This document shows positions 1 to 9,010 of a stretch of 40,684 nucleotides of DNA, piece after piece (within the stretch, counting starts at the first letter, position 1; every line of letters starts with the position of its first letter). The position numbers and the translations under genes are program-made. The stretch covers positions 1 to 40,684 of the forward strand of contig CADCVF010000028.1 of NCBI GenBank assembly GCA_902806095.1, written 5' to 3'. This stretch comes from an uncultured Rubrobacteraceae bacterium (GTDB lineage: Bacteria > Actinomycetota > Rubrobacteria > Rubrobacterales > Rubrobacteraceae). Below the pieces are notes generated by a model, which did no database searches, was not told the DNA's origin, and saw only the letters and a program-made list of their open reading frames with translations.

Positions 1-1153
1 TAATCGTCCCTGCACCTTTACCCTTTGGTCTAGGGTCATCGTTTCTGGCCGAGAAGTATAGCAGACCGACGGACGTTGCATACTGAGGTTTCTGTACAGG
101 TTTAACCTCGCCCCTCATCCTGCGAGGACTCGCGGTCCTCACGCGCATACCGAGGACTTCTTCGGCGAGCGCGGTCATACCGTCGAGACAGGAGCCGCCG
201 CCGGTAAGAACGACGCCGCCGGGGGCCAGCTCCCTCATCCCGGTCTGATCGAGTGAGTCGCGCACATATTCGAGGACCTCTCGGGCACGGTACTCGAGGA
301 TCTGGCTGATAAAACTGGCATTGAAGTAGCGGTCGTCGAGCTGGACTACGGCCACGGGGTCGACGTTGCTGGAGAGGACTGTACCGTAGCGCAGCTTGAG
401 TTCCTCGGCCTTGTGTTGCGGGATCTTGAGGCCGTAGGCGACATCGGAAGTGAAGCTCTCACCGCCGATGGGTATGACGGCGGTATGGGTGAGAGCCCCC
501 CTGAAGAAAGTTGCGATATCGGTCGTGCCGCCGCCCATATCGAGCAGCACGACGCCTGACTCGCGGTCCGCATCGAGCAGGCAGGCTTCGGCCGAGGCCA
601 GAGGCTCGAGCACGATCTTCGAGACTCTGACGCCGCAGTCCTCGACGGCGCGCAGGAGGTTCTGGATACTGGAGAGAGCCCCGCTCACGACGTGGGCGCG
701 CATTGTGACTTTACGGGCGGCGAGGCCAACGGGGTTCTTGACGCCCTCGGACCCGTCGAGGACGTAGCCGCGGGGGACGACGTGTATCACACGCTCGTCC
801 TCATCGAGGTCGAGTTGCCTAGCCTCCTGTTCGAGCCTGCGGACGAACCTGTCGGTGACCGTCAGGTTCCTGCTGCGGTTCAGGAGGGTGACCTCTGTGT
901 TGAAAGAGGAGATATGGCTACCCGCGATGCCGACCGTCACCTGCCCGCCGCGAACGCCGCAGGCTTCCATGGCTTCTGCGACAGAATCAGCGGCGGCCTT
1001 GCGGTCTACGACGACGCCCCTCTTGAGGCCGTAGCTCGGCGCCTCCCCCATGGACAGGACCTCGACCCAGCCCCTTCGCGGGTCCACGCGGCCGGCGATC
1101 GCCACTACCTTGGTGGTGCCAACGTCTATCCCGTACACCAGCGACTGCGCCAC
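1..1153 (-). CDS. ftsA: Cell division protein FtsA (3' end outside window)
   Basis: FtsA is an actin-fold ATPase that tethers FtsZ rings to the membrane and recruits the divisome. Reading from a GTG at 1153, the protein begins MAQSLVYGIDVGTTKVVAIA, the phosphate-1 motif of the actin/Hsp70 fold. An SHS2-like segment follows (VTVGIAGSHISSFN), then VVLLDMGGGTTDIA (phosphate-2) and GGVVLTGGGSCLDGM (adenosine motif). About 384 codons are open to the window edge with no stop, so the C-terminal membrane helix and the expected ftsZ lie outside. It starts 6 bases after the ftsQ stop, as last visible gene of the dcw operon. FtsA is absent from the classic actinomycetes, so its presence here points to a deep-branching lineage. 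Start choice is moderate (only a weak GAGG upstream). Confidence 0.93.
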   Translation of the reverse strand, partial: MAQSLVYGIDVGTTKVVAIAGRVDPRRGWVEVLSMGEAPSYGLKRGVVVDRKAAADSVAEAMEACGVRGGQVTVGIAGSHISSFNTEVTLLNRSRNLTVTDRFVRRLEQEARQLDLDEDERVIHVVPRGYVLDGSEGVKNPVGLAARKVTMRAHVVSGALSSIQNLLRAVEDCGVRVSKIVLEPLASAEACLLDADRESGVVLLDMGGGTTDIATFFRGALTHTAVIPIGGESFTSDVAYGLKIPQHKAEELKLRYGTVLSSNVDPVAVVQLDDRYFNASFISQILEYRAREVLEYVRDSLDQTGMRELAPGGVVLTGGGSCLDGMTALAEEVLGMRVRTASPRRMRGEVKPVQKPQYATSVGLLYFSARNDDPRPKGKGAGTI

Positions 1154-1159
1154 GGCCGG

Positions 1160-1819
1160 CTAACCTCGCGGCTCGCTGTGCTCTTGGCGCGGAGCTCCGA
1201 CGACTACACGTTCAGGCGAACGTAGGTCGAAGACTCTGGCGTCAGGATGCTCGGGCATGATGTGTTCGAGGGCCATGGCCCTACGCTCACCCACGTCCCG
1301 GGAGAAGATCACCCGGCGGCCTTCCACCGTGGTCCCGATGCCCCCGGCACCAACCTTGTCGACCGAGTCCAAACTCAGCCCGCTTTCGTGCAACGCCCTC
1401 GCGAACTCCAAGATCTCCCCTACCTGGTCGCGGTCCAACTCCACCCTCTCGAGACTCGCTCCCCCGAGCCCCGGAAGCTCCTTGCCCTCAGACGACATAA
1501 CGAACCTCCGCCCGCCGACCTCGGCATTCAGTACAGGCCGACGCTCCTCAACCTGAACGGTAACTATACCGGACTTCCAGTTCTCGTTCACCTCTGCACT
1601 CTGAACCCAAGGATTAGACTTTACTCTACGCTCTAGCAGCTCATTATTGAGGGTGAGCAGGCTGGCGTGGTCTGAGATGGTGCTTGCGGCCTCGTATTTG
1701 GGGTACATTTTGGCGCCTTCGACCCTGACGCCGGTAACGGGGAAGCTGAGGTAGGTAATGAGGACTACGATGAGAGTAGTAGCGACCGCTGTGGCCGCCG
1801 AGATCAGGATCGCGCGCAA
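1160..1819 (-). CDS. ftsQ: Cell division protein FtsQ/DivIB
   Basis: FtsQ is a bitopic divisome protein that forms a complex with FtsL and FtsB. The 219-residue product has one membrane helix near residues 4-25, then a POTRA-type segment beginning FPVTGVRVEGAKMY, with the typical ERRVKSNPWVQSAEV and VEERRPVLNA stretches. It lies between murC (8-base gap) and ftsA, its usual place. The TTG start at 1819 has no ribosome-binding site. The same frame runs upstream (QTLTNYLRAIL) to an ATC at 1838-1840, 6 bases behind GGAGGG at 1847-1852, so the real N-terminus may be 7 residues longer. The family call is sure; the start is not. Confidence 0.9.
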   Translation of the reverse strand: MRAILISAATAVATTLIVVLITYLSFPVTGVRVEGAKMYPKYEAASTISDHASLLTLNNELLERRVKSNPWVQSAEVNENWKSGIVTVQVEERRPVLNAEVGGRRFVMSSEGKELPGLGGASLERVELDRDQVGEILEFARALHESGLSLDSVDKVGAGGIGTTVEGRRVIFSRDVGERRAMALEHIMPEHPDARVFDLRSPERVVVGAPRQEHSEPRG

Positions 1820-1827
1820 GTAGTTGG

Positions 1828-3192
1828 TCAGAGTTTGGATCGCTGACCCTCCAGTACGTCGAGCAGGTCTTCACCGGCCTTCGAGATGTCCCCCGCGCCG
1901 AGGGTGAGCACGAGGTCGCCGCTTCTTGAGACGTTTTGGAGAACCCCCGGTATGGCGTCTTGCTGGGGGATGTAGTAGACCTCGGGGTGGCCCCTCGTCT
2001 CGCAGATTGCGTCGACTATAAGCTTGCCGTTGACACCAGGTTGGGGCATCTCGCCGGCACCGTAGACCTCGGTGATGAGCACAACATCGGCCGAGGAGAA
2101 CGAATCGCCGAACTCCCTGTAGAGGGCGCGGGTACGCGAGTAACGGTGCGGCTGGAAGACGGCGATCACCCTGCCATCTTTGGGCATGGTGGAACGGGCT
2201 GCGGCGAGCGTTGCCGAGAGCTCGGTCGGGTGGTGGGCGTAGTCGTCGACGACGCGTACCTCTGCCTGCTCTCCTTTGAGCTGGAGGCGGCGGCGCACGC
2301 CCCCGAAGTCCCTCAGGGTGTTTGCCGCCTCGTAGGCCTGATGGCCTAGCCAGCGGGCAACCGCAGCCGCTGCCAGGGAGTTGAGTACATTGTGGCGCCC
2401 GTAGACGCCGAGTTCGACTTCGCCCCTTCTCTCTCCGCCTTCCAGCAGCACATAGCTGCTCGGGCCCGAGATATCGGCCCTGAGGTCTCCCGAGCCGATG
2501 CCATAGGTGGTTACCTGGCATGGAGCCCCTGAGGCCACCGCGATGCAGGAAGGGTCGTCTGCGCAGGTGACGAGGTGGCCATCCTGGGGGAGAGAGCGGA
2601 CGAATTGCTCGAAGGTCTCGACGACGTCGTCGAGTGAGGAGTAGAAGTCTGGGTGGTCGAACTCGATGTTCGTTACAACGGCGGCCTGCGGCCTGAGGTA
2701 CAAGAAAGAGCGGTCGCTCTCGTCGGCCTCGGCCACGACGAGGTCTGCCCTTCCGAAGGCGACGTTGCTGCCGATGTCGTTCAGCTCGCCGCCGACCAGG
2801 GCCGTCGGGTTCTCGCCCAGTGCCTCGAGGACGTGCGCCGTCATGCTCGTCGTCGTCGTCTTGCCGTGCGTTCCTGCGACGGCGACGCTGCTACTGCCTT
2901 CGAGGATCCGGGCAAGGGCCGCGGCGCGCGGTATTACGGGGATGGATCTACGGCCGGCCTCCAGAAGCTCTGGGTTCGTCTTCGGTATTGCCGTCGAGAT
3001 CACCACCTTCTCAGCGTCCCCCACATGATCCGGGTCGTGCCCGATGTGGACGGTGACCCCCGCCGCACGCAACCTGCGGGTGTAAGGAGATTCTTTGAGA
3101 TCCGAGCCCGTGACACCGTGGCCTCTTCTCGCGAGGACCTCGGCTATACCGCTCATTCCTGCCCCGCCGATACCGATCATATGGATGTTCAC
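1828..3192 (-). CDS. murC: UDP-N-acetylmuramate--L-alanine ligase MurC
   Basis: MurC adds L-Ala to UDP-MurNAc using ATP, the first step of stem-peptide assembly in the cytoplasm. The 454-residue protein has the N-terminal nucleotide-binding loop IGIGGAGMSGIAE, the Mur-ligase P-loop AGTHGKTTTT near residue 107, the ATPase segment VVAEADESDRSFL and the C-terminal VVDDYAHHPTEL motif typical of MurC. I chose the GTG at 3192 rather than the in-frame GTG at 3201 because it overlaps the murG stop as GTGA and lies 8 bases behind AAGGAG; the upstream GTG would sit directly on that site. Normal family length. Confidence 0.96.
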   Translation of the reverse strand: MNIHMIGIGGAGMSGIAEVLARRGHGVTGSDLKESPYTRRLRAAGVTVHIGHDPDHVGDAEKVVISTAIPKTNPELLEAGRRSIPVIPRAAALARILEGSSSVAVAGTHGKTTTTSMTAHVLEALGENPTALVGGELNDIGSNVAFGRADLVVAEADESDRSFLYLRPQAAVVTNIEFDHPDFYSSLDDVVETFEQFVRSLPQDGHLVTCADDPSCIAVASGAPCQVTTYGIGSGDLRADISGPSSYVLLEGGERRGEVELGVYGRHNVLNSLAAAAVARWLGHQAYEAANTLRDFGGVRRRLQLKGEQAEVRVVDDYAHHPTELSATLAAARSTMPKDGRVIAVFQPHRYSRTRALYREFGDSFSSADVVLITEVYGAGEMPQPGVNGKLIVDAICETRGHPEVYYIPQQDAIPGVLQNVSRSGDLVLTLGAGDISKAGEDLLDVLEGQRSKL

Positions 3193-4286
3193 TGGCCCCA
3201 CTCCTTCCTTGGGGCACGCAGCAATCGCTTGGCTACCTCGCCGGCCGCATCCGGGGTCGCGAGATCGGCCATGCGCCTCGCAAGCTCCTCCCGCCGCCCA
3301 TCGTCGTTCAACAACCTTTCGACGCGGCCGCGCAGCGTAGTTGCGTCGACCTCTGCGTCGAGCATCAGTTCCGCGGCTCCTCTGTCAGTAAAGTACCTGG
3401 CGTTCTCGAACTGATGGTCTCCCGTCGCGTAGGGGAACGGGATGAGGATCGACGCCTTTCCGGCCGCCGCAATGTCGAAGAGCGAGCCCGCGCCAGCCCT
3501 GCTCACGACCACGTCGGCGGCGGCCAGGTATCGCCAGAGATCGTGGACGTACTCGAGGATCTCGTGCCTTGGGTTCTCCGTCGAGAGCCGCGAAAAGTCC
3601 CTGCGGCCAGAGACCTGGACGACCGTGTATGGCGTAGCGGTGCCGAACGCCTCCGCCGCTGAGAGGTTGATCCTGAGCGCGCCCCCGCTCCCACCGAAGA
3701 TGAGAACGACCGGCGGCTGTAGGCCGAGATCCCGCAGTGACTCCTCCCGCGATGCTCCGAAGACCTCGGTCCTGGTCGGCATGCCGACCCACACGGCGTT
3801 CTCGAGCCGCTGCGTGGCGCCAGGGAACGTTGCCAAGGTCTCCGTCGTGAAACGGCTGGCCAGGCGGTTGACGCGCCCGGAGACCGAGTTCTGCTCGTGC
3901 AGAAACGTCGGCACACCGAGAATACGGGCGGCGATCACCGCGGGCGCGCTCGCGTAACCCCCAACCCCGAGAACGGCCCTCGGCCTGAATCGTTGTATTA
4001 TGCGTGTACAGCGGATGGTCGCCCTGAGGGAGAGGAGGGCCGCGCGGGACTGGGCAATGGGGCTTCCCGCGAGGCCCTTAAGGGGCAGGGCGTGGAGGGT
4101 AAAACCCTCCTTTGGGACGAGAGACTTTTCTATCCCCGTTTGAGATCCCACGAACTCGACCACGGCTCCCCTGTCTCTCAAGTCAGCCGCCACGCACAGC
4201 GCGGGGATAGCGTGTCCCCCCGTGCCGCCTCCTGCTATCAGGATTCGCGGACCTCTTGCGCGGTTTGATCTCTCTGGCTCTCTCAC
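3189..4286 (-). CDS. murG: UDP-GlcNAc:undecaprenyl-PP-MurNAc-pentapeptide GlcNAc transferase MurG
   Basis: MurG converts lipid I to lipid II at the inner face of the membrane. The 365-residue product carries the N-terminal glycine loop ILIAGGGTGGHAIPAL, the segment VLGVGGYASAPAVIAA, the C-domain loop VLIFGGSGGALRIN, and the UDP-GlcNAc site AADVVVSRAGAGSLFDIAA followed by PFPYATGDHQFENA. The start is a GTG 3 bases after GGAGG. No other start codon exists before the glycine loop, so a roughly 104-base overlap with the end of ftsW looks real. The stop overlaps murC as GTGA. Confidence 0.96.
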   Translation of the reverse strand: MREPERSNRARGPRILIAGGGTGGHAIPALCVAADLRDRGAVVEFVGSQTGIEKSLVPKEGFTLHALPLKGLAGSPIAQSRAALLSLRATIRCTRIIQRFRPRAVLGVGGYASAPAVIAARILGVPTFLHEQNSVSGRVNRLASRFTTETLATFPGATQRLENAVWVGMPTRTEVFGASREESLRDLGLQPPVVLIFGGSGGALRINLSAAEAFGTATPYTVVQVSGRRDFSRLSTENPRHEILEYVHDLWRYLAAADVVVSRAGAGSLFDIAAAGKASILIPFPYATGDHQFENARYFTDRGAAELMLDAEVDATTLRGRVERLLNDDGRREELARRMADLATPDAAGEVAKRLLRAPRKEWGQ

Positions 4287-5319
4287 TGTCCTCCGATATC
4301 CTGTAGAGGATGCCTACGGCGGCGAAGCATACCAGCAGACTCGAACCACCGTAGCTCACGAAGGGGAGCGTCATCCCCGCGAGCGGAAGCACCACCATGG
4401 CGGCCCCTATGTTGAAGACGGCCTGGACAGTGAGCATCGTTGTAAGGCCAGCCGCAACGCACCGAGCCATGACCGATGGGGCGTTCAGGGCTATCTTCAG
4501 CCCGGCCAGCGCGATAAAACCGAAGGCGGCGATAACCGCGACCATCCCGATCAGCCCGAGTTCTTCCCCGATCAGGGCGAAGATCATATCCGTACCGAGC
4601 TCGGGGACGTATGGTCCGTCTCCGCCGGACCCTGCCCCCGAGCCGAAGAAGCCCCCGGCTTTTATGGCCACCATGGACTGGACTATCTGGTAGCCGGAGC
4701 CGTCCGCCGCGGCCCAGGGATCGAGGAACGTCAGGAACCGCTCGCGACGGTAGGGCTCGAGCACCATCATCCCCGCTACCGCCACCGACCCAACCAGTCC
4801 CGAAAGTACGAGGTCGCGGGTCCTGATTTCGGAAGCCCAGAGTGTACCTGCCGCTCCCACGAGCAGTACGACGGAGGTACCGAAATCCGGTTCGACGAGG
4901 ACGAGCGCGAAGAGCACACCCACGGCCAGGAGGGGCTTGAGGGGTAGCTTCGAGCCTCGAGGCAGACGCGCGACGGCGCAACCCAGAACAAGCACGGCGG
5001 CCAGCTTCGCGAGCTCAGCGGGCTGAATGCTCATGGGCCCGAGGTCGAGCCACCGCCTGGCGCCGTTTATCTGGCTCCCGATCCCCGGTATGAGGACGAG
5101 CACGAGGCCGACCAGTACGACCAGGTAAAGGGCCGGGGCGTACTTGCGCCAGGCGGTGTACCTGACCCGGCTGGTCACAAAGAAGGCGGCCACTCCCAGG
5201 ACCATGTGCCCGATGCGTACGAACAGGATACTGGTTCCGACTGCCGAGTAGACCATGACGAGCCCGAGCAGGGAGAGGCCGAGCGCCACCAGGAACAGGT
5301 TCGCCCTCAGACTGCTCAT
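4183..5319 (-). CDS. ftsW: Lipid II polymerase / cell division protein FtsW (SEDS family)
   Basis: SEDS glycosyltransferase that polymerises lipid II together with its cognate class B penicillin-binding protein (ftsI, same operon). The 378-residue protein has about ten membrane helices and family signatures: GARRWLDLGPMSIQPAELAK, VLVEPDFGTSVVLL, the periplasmic YQIVQSMVAIKAGGFFGSGA, and LPFVSYGGSSLLVCFAAVGI near the end. The start at 5319 overlaps the murD stop as ATGA. The longer reading frame upstream lies inside murD and is not FtsW-like. A basic tail (KPRKRSANPDSRRR) is encoded within the overlap with murG. Confidence 0.95.
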   Translation of the reverse strand: MSSLRANLFLVALGLSLLGLVMVYSAVGTSILFVRIGHMVLGVAAFFVTSRVRYTAWRKYAPALYLVVLVGLVLVLIPGIGSQINGARRWLDLGPMSIQPAELAKLAAVLVLGCAVARLPRGSKLPLKPLLAVGVLFALVLVEPDFGTSVVLLVGAAGTLWASEIRTRDLVLSGLVGSVAVAGMMVLEPYRRERFLTFLDPWAAADGSGYQIVQSMVAIKAGGFFGSGAGSGGDGPYVPELGTDMIFALIGEELGLIGMVAVIAAFGFIALAGLKIALNAPSVMARCVAAGLTTMLTVQAVFNIGAAMVVLPLAGMTLPFVSYGGSSLLVCFAAVGILYRISEDSERAREIKPRKRSANPDSRRRHGGTRYPRAVRGG

Positions 5320-6647
5320 CGCCCGACGGCCCCACGGTCTCCGGCCAGTTGCCTGGCGAACCTGATGAACGCGTCTCCCCTCTCGGCGTATCCCGGGAAC
5401 TGGTCGAAGCTGGCGCACCCTGGCGAGAGCAGGACGACGTCACCGGGCCTGGCGAGATCTCCTGCCTTCTCGACGGCCTTCTCGAGGTCGGTGGCCCTGT
5501 GGACCAAATCTTGCCAGCCCTCATCTTCGAGGTAGGCGGCGATGCGTGGTCCGGCCTCACCCTGGCACACGACTGCGGAGCACGCGCCCAGGGCCGGTAG
5601 CAACTCCGAGAAGTCCGTGTCCTTCTCCGAACCGCCGAGGATGAGAACTACGGGCACGTCGAGGCTGTCGAGGGCCGCCACGACCGCCGCCGGGTTGGTG
5701 GCCTTGGAATCATCCACGTAAGTCACGCCCGCGACCTCTGCTGCGACCCGCATGCGGTGCGGCCCGGACTCGTATCCGAGCAATGCCTCCTTGATGTTCC
5801 CAAGCCCAGCACCGAACCTCTGTGCGGCGGCTGCGGCGAAGAGCGCGTTCTCGTAGTTGTGCGTCCCTGCGAAGTGCAAGTCGGCCACATCAGCCAGGCG
5901 AGAGCCGCGAAGGAGCAGACGATCCTCCCTGACGGCGGTGTCCCTTTCTCCAACGATGAGGGTCTCCGCCTCGAGGCCATCGAGAGCGGAACGACCCACC
6001 GGGTCCCTGGAGCCGACGAGGGCGAGGTCCCCAGCTCGCTGTCCATCGAAGATGCGGAGCTTGTCGTCAACATACTCCTCGAATGATTCGTGCCAGTTCA
6101 GGTGGTCTGGTCTGACGTTCAAGAGCGCCGCGACCTCGAAGCCGGGGCTCTCGAGATAGTGGAGCTGGAAAGAAGAGACCTCCATGACGAGGAGCCCAGT
6201 GCCACGCGCCTGGGCGACGCACCCGGTCAGATCCCTCCACGAGTTGCCGGCGACCATGTGGGGCACGCTCGAAACCTCGAGCATACGGTGGAGCATGTCG
6301 ACGACGGTAGTCTTTCCGTTGGTACCCGTTACAGCCGCCACGCGCACGCCAGAGCCGATCAACTCCAGGCCCAGTCCGACCTCGGAGAGGATGGGCAAAC
6401 CCCGCTCCTCGGCGGCCCGCAGCACGGGATGCCCAGGGCGCACGCCAGGGCTGGCTACGACGCGGTCAGCGCCGTCCAGAACCTCCGGTCCCGCTCTCAG
6501 GTGTCCCTCTACTCCCAGGTCCTTCAGGATGGAGCGCAGGCGTTCGTCGTCCCGGTCGTCGGCTACGACGACCTTCTCACCGCGTTGGGCGAGCGCCCGC
6601 GTGGCCGCCGCGCCCGACTCTCCGAGCCCGTATACCAGCGTCCTCAC
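5316..6647 (-). CDS. murD: UDP-N-acetylmuramoyl-L-alanine--D-glutamate ligase MurD
   Basis: MurD adds D-Glu to UDP-MurNAc-L-Ala. The 443-residue protein starts MRTLVYGLGESGAAATRAL (Rossmann-like domain), has the P-loop VTGTNGKTT at residues 107-115, the segment LNVRPDHLNWHESFEEY, and the C-domain VTYVDDSKATNPAAVVAAL. The GTG at 6647 is chosen because it begins this conserved N-terminus, 4 bases after the mraY stop. The open frame continues upstream into mraY but is low-complexity there. The end overlaps ftsW as ATGA. Normal length. Confidence 0.95.
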   Translation of the reverse strand: MRTLVYGLGESGAAATRALAQRGEKVVVADDRDDERLRSILKDLGVEGHLRAGPEVLDGADRVVASPGVRPGHPVLRAAEERGLPILSEVGLGLELIGSGVRVAAVTGTNGKTTVVDMLHRMLEVSSVPHMVAGNSWRDLTGCVAQARGTGLLVMEVSSFQLHYLESPGFEVAALLNVRPDHLNWHESFEEYVDDKLRIFDGQRAGDLALVGSRDPVGRSALDGLEAETLIVGERDTAVREDRLLLRGSRLADVADLHFAGTHNYENALFAAAAAQRFGAGLGNIKEALLGYESGPHRMRVAAEVAGVTYVDDSKATNPAAVVAALDSLDVPVVLILGGSEKDTDFSELLPALGACSAVVCQGEAGPRIAAYLEDEGWQDLVHRATDLEKAVEKAGDLARPGDVVLLSPGCASFDQFPGYAERGDAFIRFARQLAGDRGAVGR

Positions 6648-6651
6648 GGGT

Positions 6652-7644
6652 TCACCCGGCCGCGTTGTAGAGGAAGATGTAGTAGAGGAAAAAGCCGACC
6701 GAGGAGAAGGCGGCCTGGGCGATCCAGAACCGTACCACCACCTTGTTCTCATCCCACAAGAACTCGAAGTGGTGGTGGATGGGGGCCATCTTGAACACTC
6801 TTCGTCCCGTGAGCTTGAAGATGAAGACCTGGACGATGACGGAGAGAGCCTCGAGAACGAACAGGCCGCCCACAATCGGCAGGAGGAGCTCCGTCTTGGT
6901 AAGCACGGCCGCTGCGGCGAGGACGCCGCCTATCGCGAGTGAGCCCGTATCACCCATAAAGATGTCGGCCGGGTGGGAATTGTACCAGAGGAACCCCACG
7001 ATCGCCCCCACCATCGCGCCACAGATCACCGCGACGTCGTACTGGCGCTCCAGGAACGCGATGGCCGTATAGGCGAGCAGCGCTATGGCCCCCGCGCCCG
7101 CCGCGAGCCCGTCGCATCCGTCCGTCAGGTTGACGGCGTTGGTCGTGCCCGCGATCACCAGCAACAAGAACAAGCTGAAGAGCGCGATCCCAACCACGCC
7201 TGGTCCCAAGACCAGGCTGCGGTCGAAGTAGGGCACCAGCACCGTCTGGGTGACTCCTACGTAGCGCACGGCGAGTACGTCCGCCAGAACCACTGCGAGG
7301 GTCAACAGAAGGAACTTATAGCGGGCGCTCAATCCTTCGGGGCGCCTTCTAGAGATCTTCTGCCAGTCATCGTATAGGCCTATGCCAGCCACGACGGCGA
7401 CGATCAAGAGCGTCGTCAGCGTGGCCACGTTGGGCCGCGCCACCACGACGAGCGCACCCAGAAGGCCCGTCAGCATCACGATCCCACCCATGGTCGGGGT
7501 GCCGGCTTTGATCAGGTGCGTCTGGGGTCCTTCTTCGCGCACGAACTGCCCGAACTTCCGCGACTGCAAAAACTCGATGAACTTCGAGCCGAGCAATACC
7601 GTTACAAGAAACGCTACCGCCGCCGCGAGTACAACGCTAAACAA
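6652..7644 (-). CDS. mraY: Phospho-N-acetylmuramoyl-pentapeptide transferase MraY
   Basis: MraY transfers phospho-MurNAc-pentapeptide to undecaprenyl phosphate, forming lipid I. The 330-residue polytopic protein shows KAGTPTMGG near the N-terminus, the catalytic region NAVNLTDGCDGLAAG, FLWYNSHPADIFMGDTGSLA and the C-terminal MAPIHHHFEF (HHH loop). It starts with TTG and overlaps the murF stop by 8 bases; murD follows after 4 bases. About ten membrane helices are apparent. Confidence 0.97.
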   Translation of the reverse strand: MFSVVLAAAVAFLVTVLLGSKFIEFLQSRKFGQFVREEGPQTHLIKAGTPTMGGIVMLTGLLGALVVVARPNVATLTTLLIVAVVAGIGLYDDWQKISRRRPEGLSARYKFLLLTLAVVLADVLAVRYVGVTQTVLVPYFDRSLVLGPGVVGIALFSLFLLLVIAGTTNAVNLTDGCDGLAAGAGAIALLAYTAIAFLERQYDVAVICGAMVGAIVGFLWYNSHPADIFMGDTGSLAIGGVLAAAAVLTKTELLLPIVGGLFVLEALSVIVQVFIFKLTGRRVFKMAPIHHHFEFLWDENKVVVRFWIAQAAFSSVGFFLYYIFLYNAAG

Positions 7645-9010
7645 GAGCTAGGCTCTCCCTCAACTTGCGGGTCAGAGTCTCGAGCCCGACCCCACGTGAA
7701 CCCTTGACGACCAGGTAGTCTCCGCCCCGCAGTTCTTCCCGCAGGGCATCGGCGGCGCTCGCTGCGTCCTGGTAGAAGAGGGTCCTGCCAGGGAAGGTCT
7801 CGGCGTACCAGCGGGCCTCGTCGCCGACGCAGACGAGCAGGTCGACGCCGACTTCGTCCGCGAGTTCCCCCGCCTCCCTGTGGTACGCGCGGGCGCAGGC
7901 CCCCAGCTCGAACATTCCGCCGAGCACGACGACGAGCCTTCTATGTTGTGTTCTTGCCTGGTTTGCACCGTACCTGAGTACGGCGGCGACGGCGGCCGGG
8001 GATGCGTTGTAGGAGTCGTCGTAGACGGTTATGTCTTCCCTGAGCCTGTAAACGTCGCCCCGGAGGCCCGTCCGCTGCAGGCGGGATAGACCACGGGCGG
8101 CCTGCTGTAGGCCGAGGCCGAGGGCGAGCGCGCCGCCGAGCGCGGCCAGGAGCGGCTCCACCAGGTGCGTCCCGAAGACCGGAGAGCGGACCTCGGCCGA
8201 CTCGCCCGCGATGTTGGCGACGAAGCGGAGGCCATCGTCCCTACCTTCGATCCCTGACGCGAGGAGATCTGCTCCGCCGGCGCGGGCGAAGGTAATGCGC
8301 CGCTCTAGTTTCCGGCCTGACCCGGTCGCCGTCTCCGGCGCACCCGCTGGCGCGACCAACGTTCCGGACTCGGGGAGAGAGACGGCGAGTTCGCCCTTTG
8401 CGGCTGCAAGGTCTTCGAGGGTCCCGAAAGAGTCAAGATGGACCGGCGAGATGGCTGTGAGAACACCGATCTCGGGCGGGGCGATGGCACACAGATACTG
8501 TATGTCCCCTGCGTGGGTGGCGCCCATCTCGAGGACGAGGACCTCTGTGCGGGGGTCGGCGGAGAGGATAGTAAGCGGAAGGCCGATCTCGTTGTTCAGG
8601 TTTCCCGCCGTTGCTGAGACACGCTTCCCGGCGTGCCTGAGAATGGTCGCAAGGGCGTCCTTGGTCGTTGTCTTGCCAACAGTGCCCGTGATGCCGACGA
8701 CGGTAGGGGTAGGCGCGTCTGGGCGGAGAAGCGACCAACGCGCGAGCTTCTGCAGCGCATGTAGAGGATCGGCCACGATGAGGGTCGGCACGTCGAGCCG
8801 ACGGGTGGCAACCGTCGCAACCGCGCCGCGGAGGTGCGCTTCTGGGGCGAAGTCAGCGCCGTCGGTCTTACCGCGCAGGGCGAAGAACAGGTCCCCTTCG
8901 CGCACCTTACGAGAATCGGTCGCCGCCCCACTCACGAGGGGGTTTAGGTGCGCGGCCTGGAGCTCCGCTCCCATAGCCAGCGCGGCCTCTGAAAGGGTAG
9001 CAGGCCTCAC
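7637..9010 (-). CDS. murF: UDP-MurNAc-tripeptide--D-Ala-D-Ala ligase MurF
   Basis: MurF attaches D-Ala-D-Ala to complete the UDP-MurNAc-pentapeptide. The 457-residue product has the N-terminal uridine-binding segment SRKVREGDLFFALRG, the P-loop GITGTVGKTTTK near residues 106-117, the central EMGATHAGDIQYLCAIAPP, and the C-domain YDDSYNASPAAVAAVL. It starts with GTG overlapping the ftsI stop as GTGA. Confidence 0.96.
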   Translation of the reverse strand: MRPATLSEAALAMGAELQAAHLNPLVSGAATDSRKVREGDLFFALRGKTDGADFAPEAHLRGAVATVATRRLDVPTLIVADPLHALQKLARWSLLRPDAPTPTVVGITGTVGKTTTKDALATILRHAGKRVSATAGNLNNEIGLPLTILSADPRTEVLVLEMGATHAGDIQYLCAIAPPEIGVLTAISPVHLDSFGTLEDLAAAKGELAVSLPESGTLVAPAGAPETATGSGRKLERRITFARAGGADLLASGIEGRDDGLRFVANIAGESAEVRSPVFGTHLVEPLLAALGGALALGLGLQQAARGLSRLQRTGLRGDVYRLREDITVYDDSYNASPAAVAAVLRYGANQARTQHRRLVVVLGGMFELGACARAYHREAGELADEVGVDLLVCVGDEARWYAETFPGRTLFYQDAASAADALREELRGGDYLVVKGSRGVGLETLTRKLRESLALV

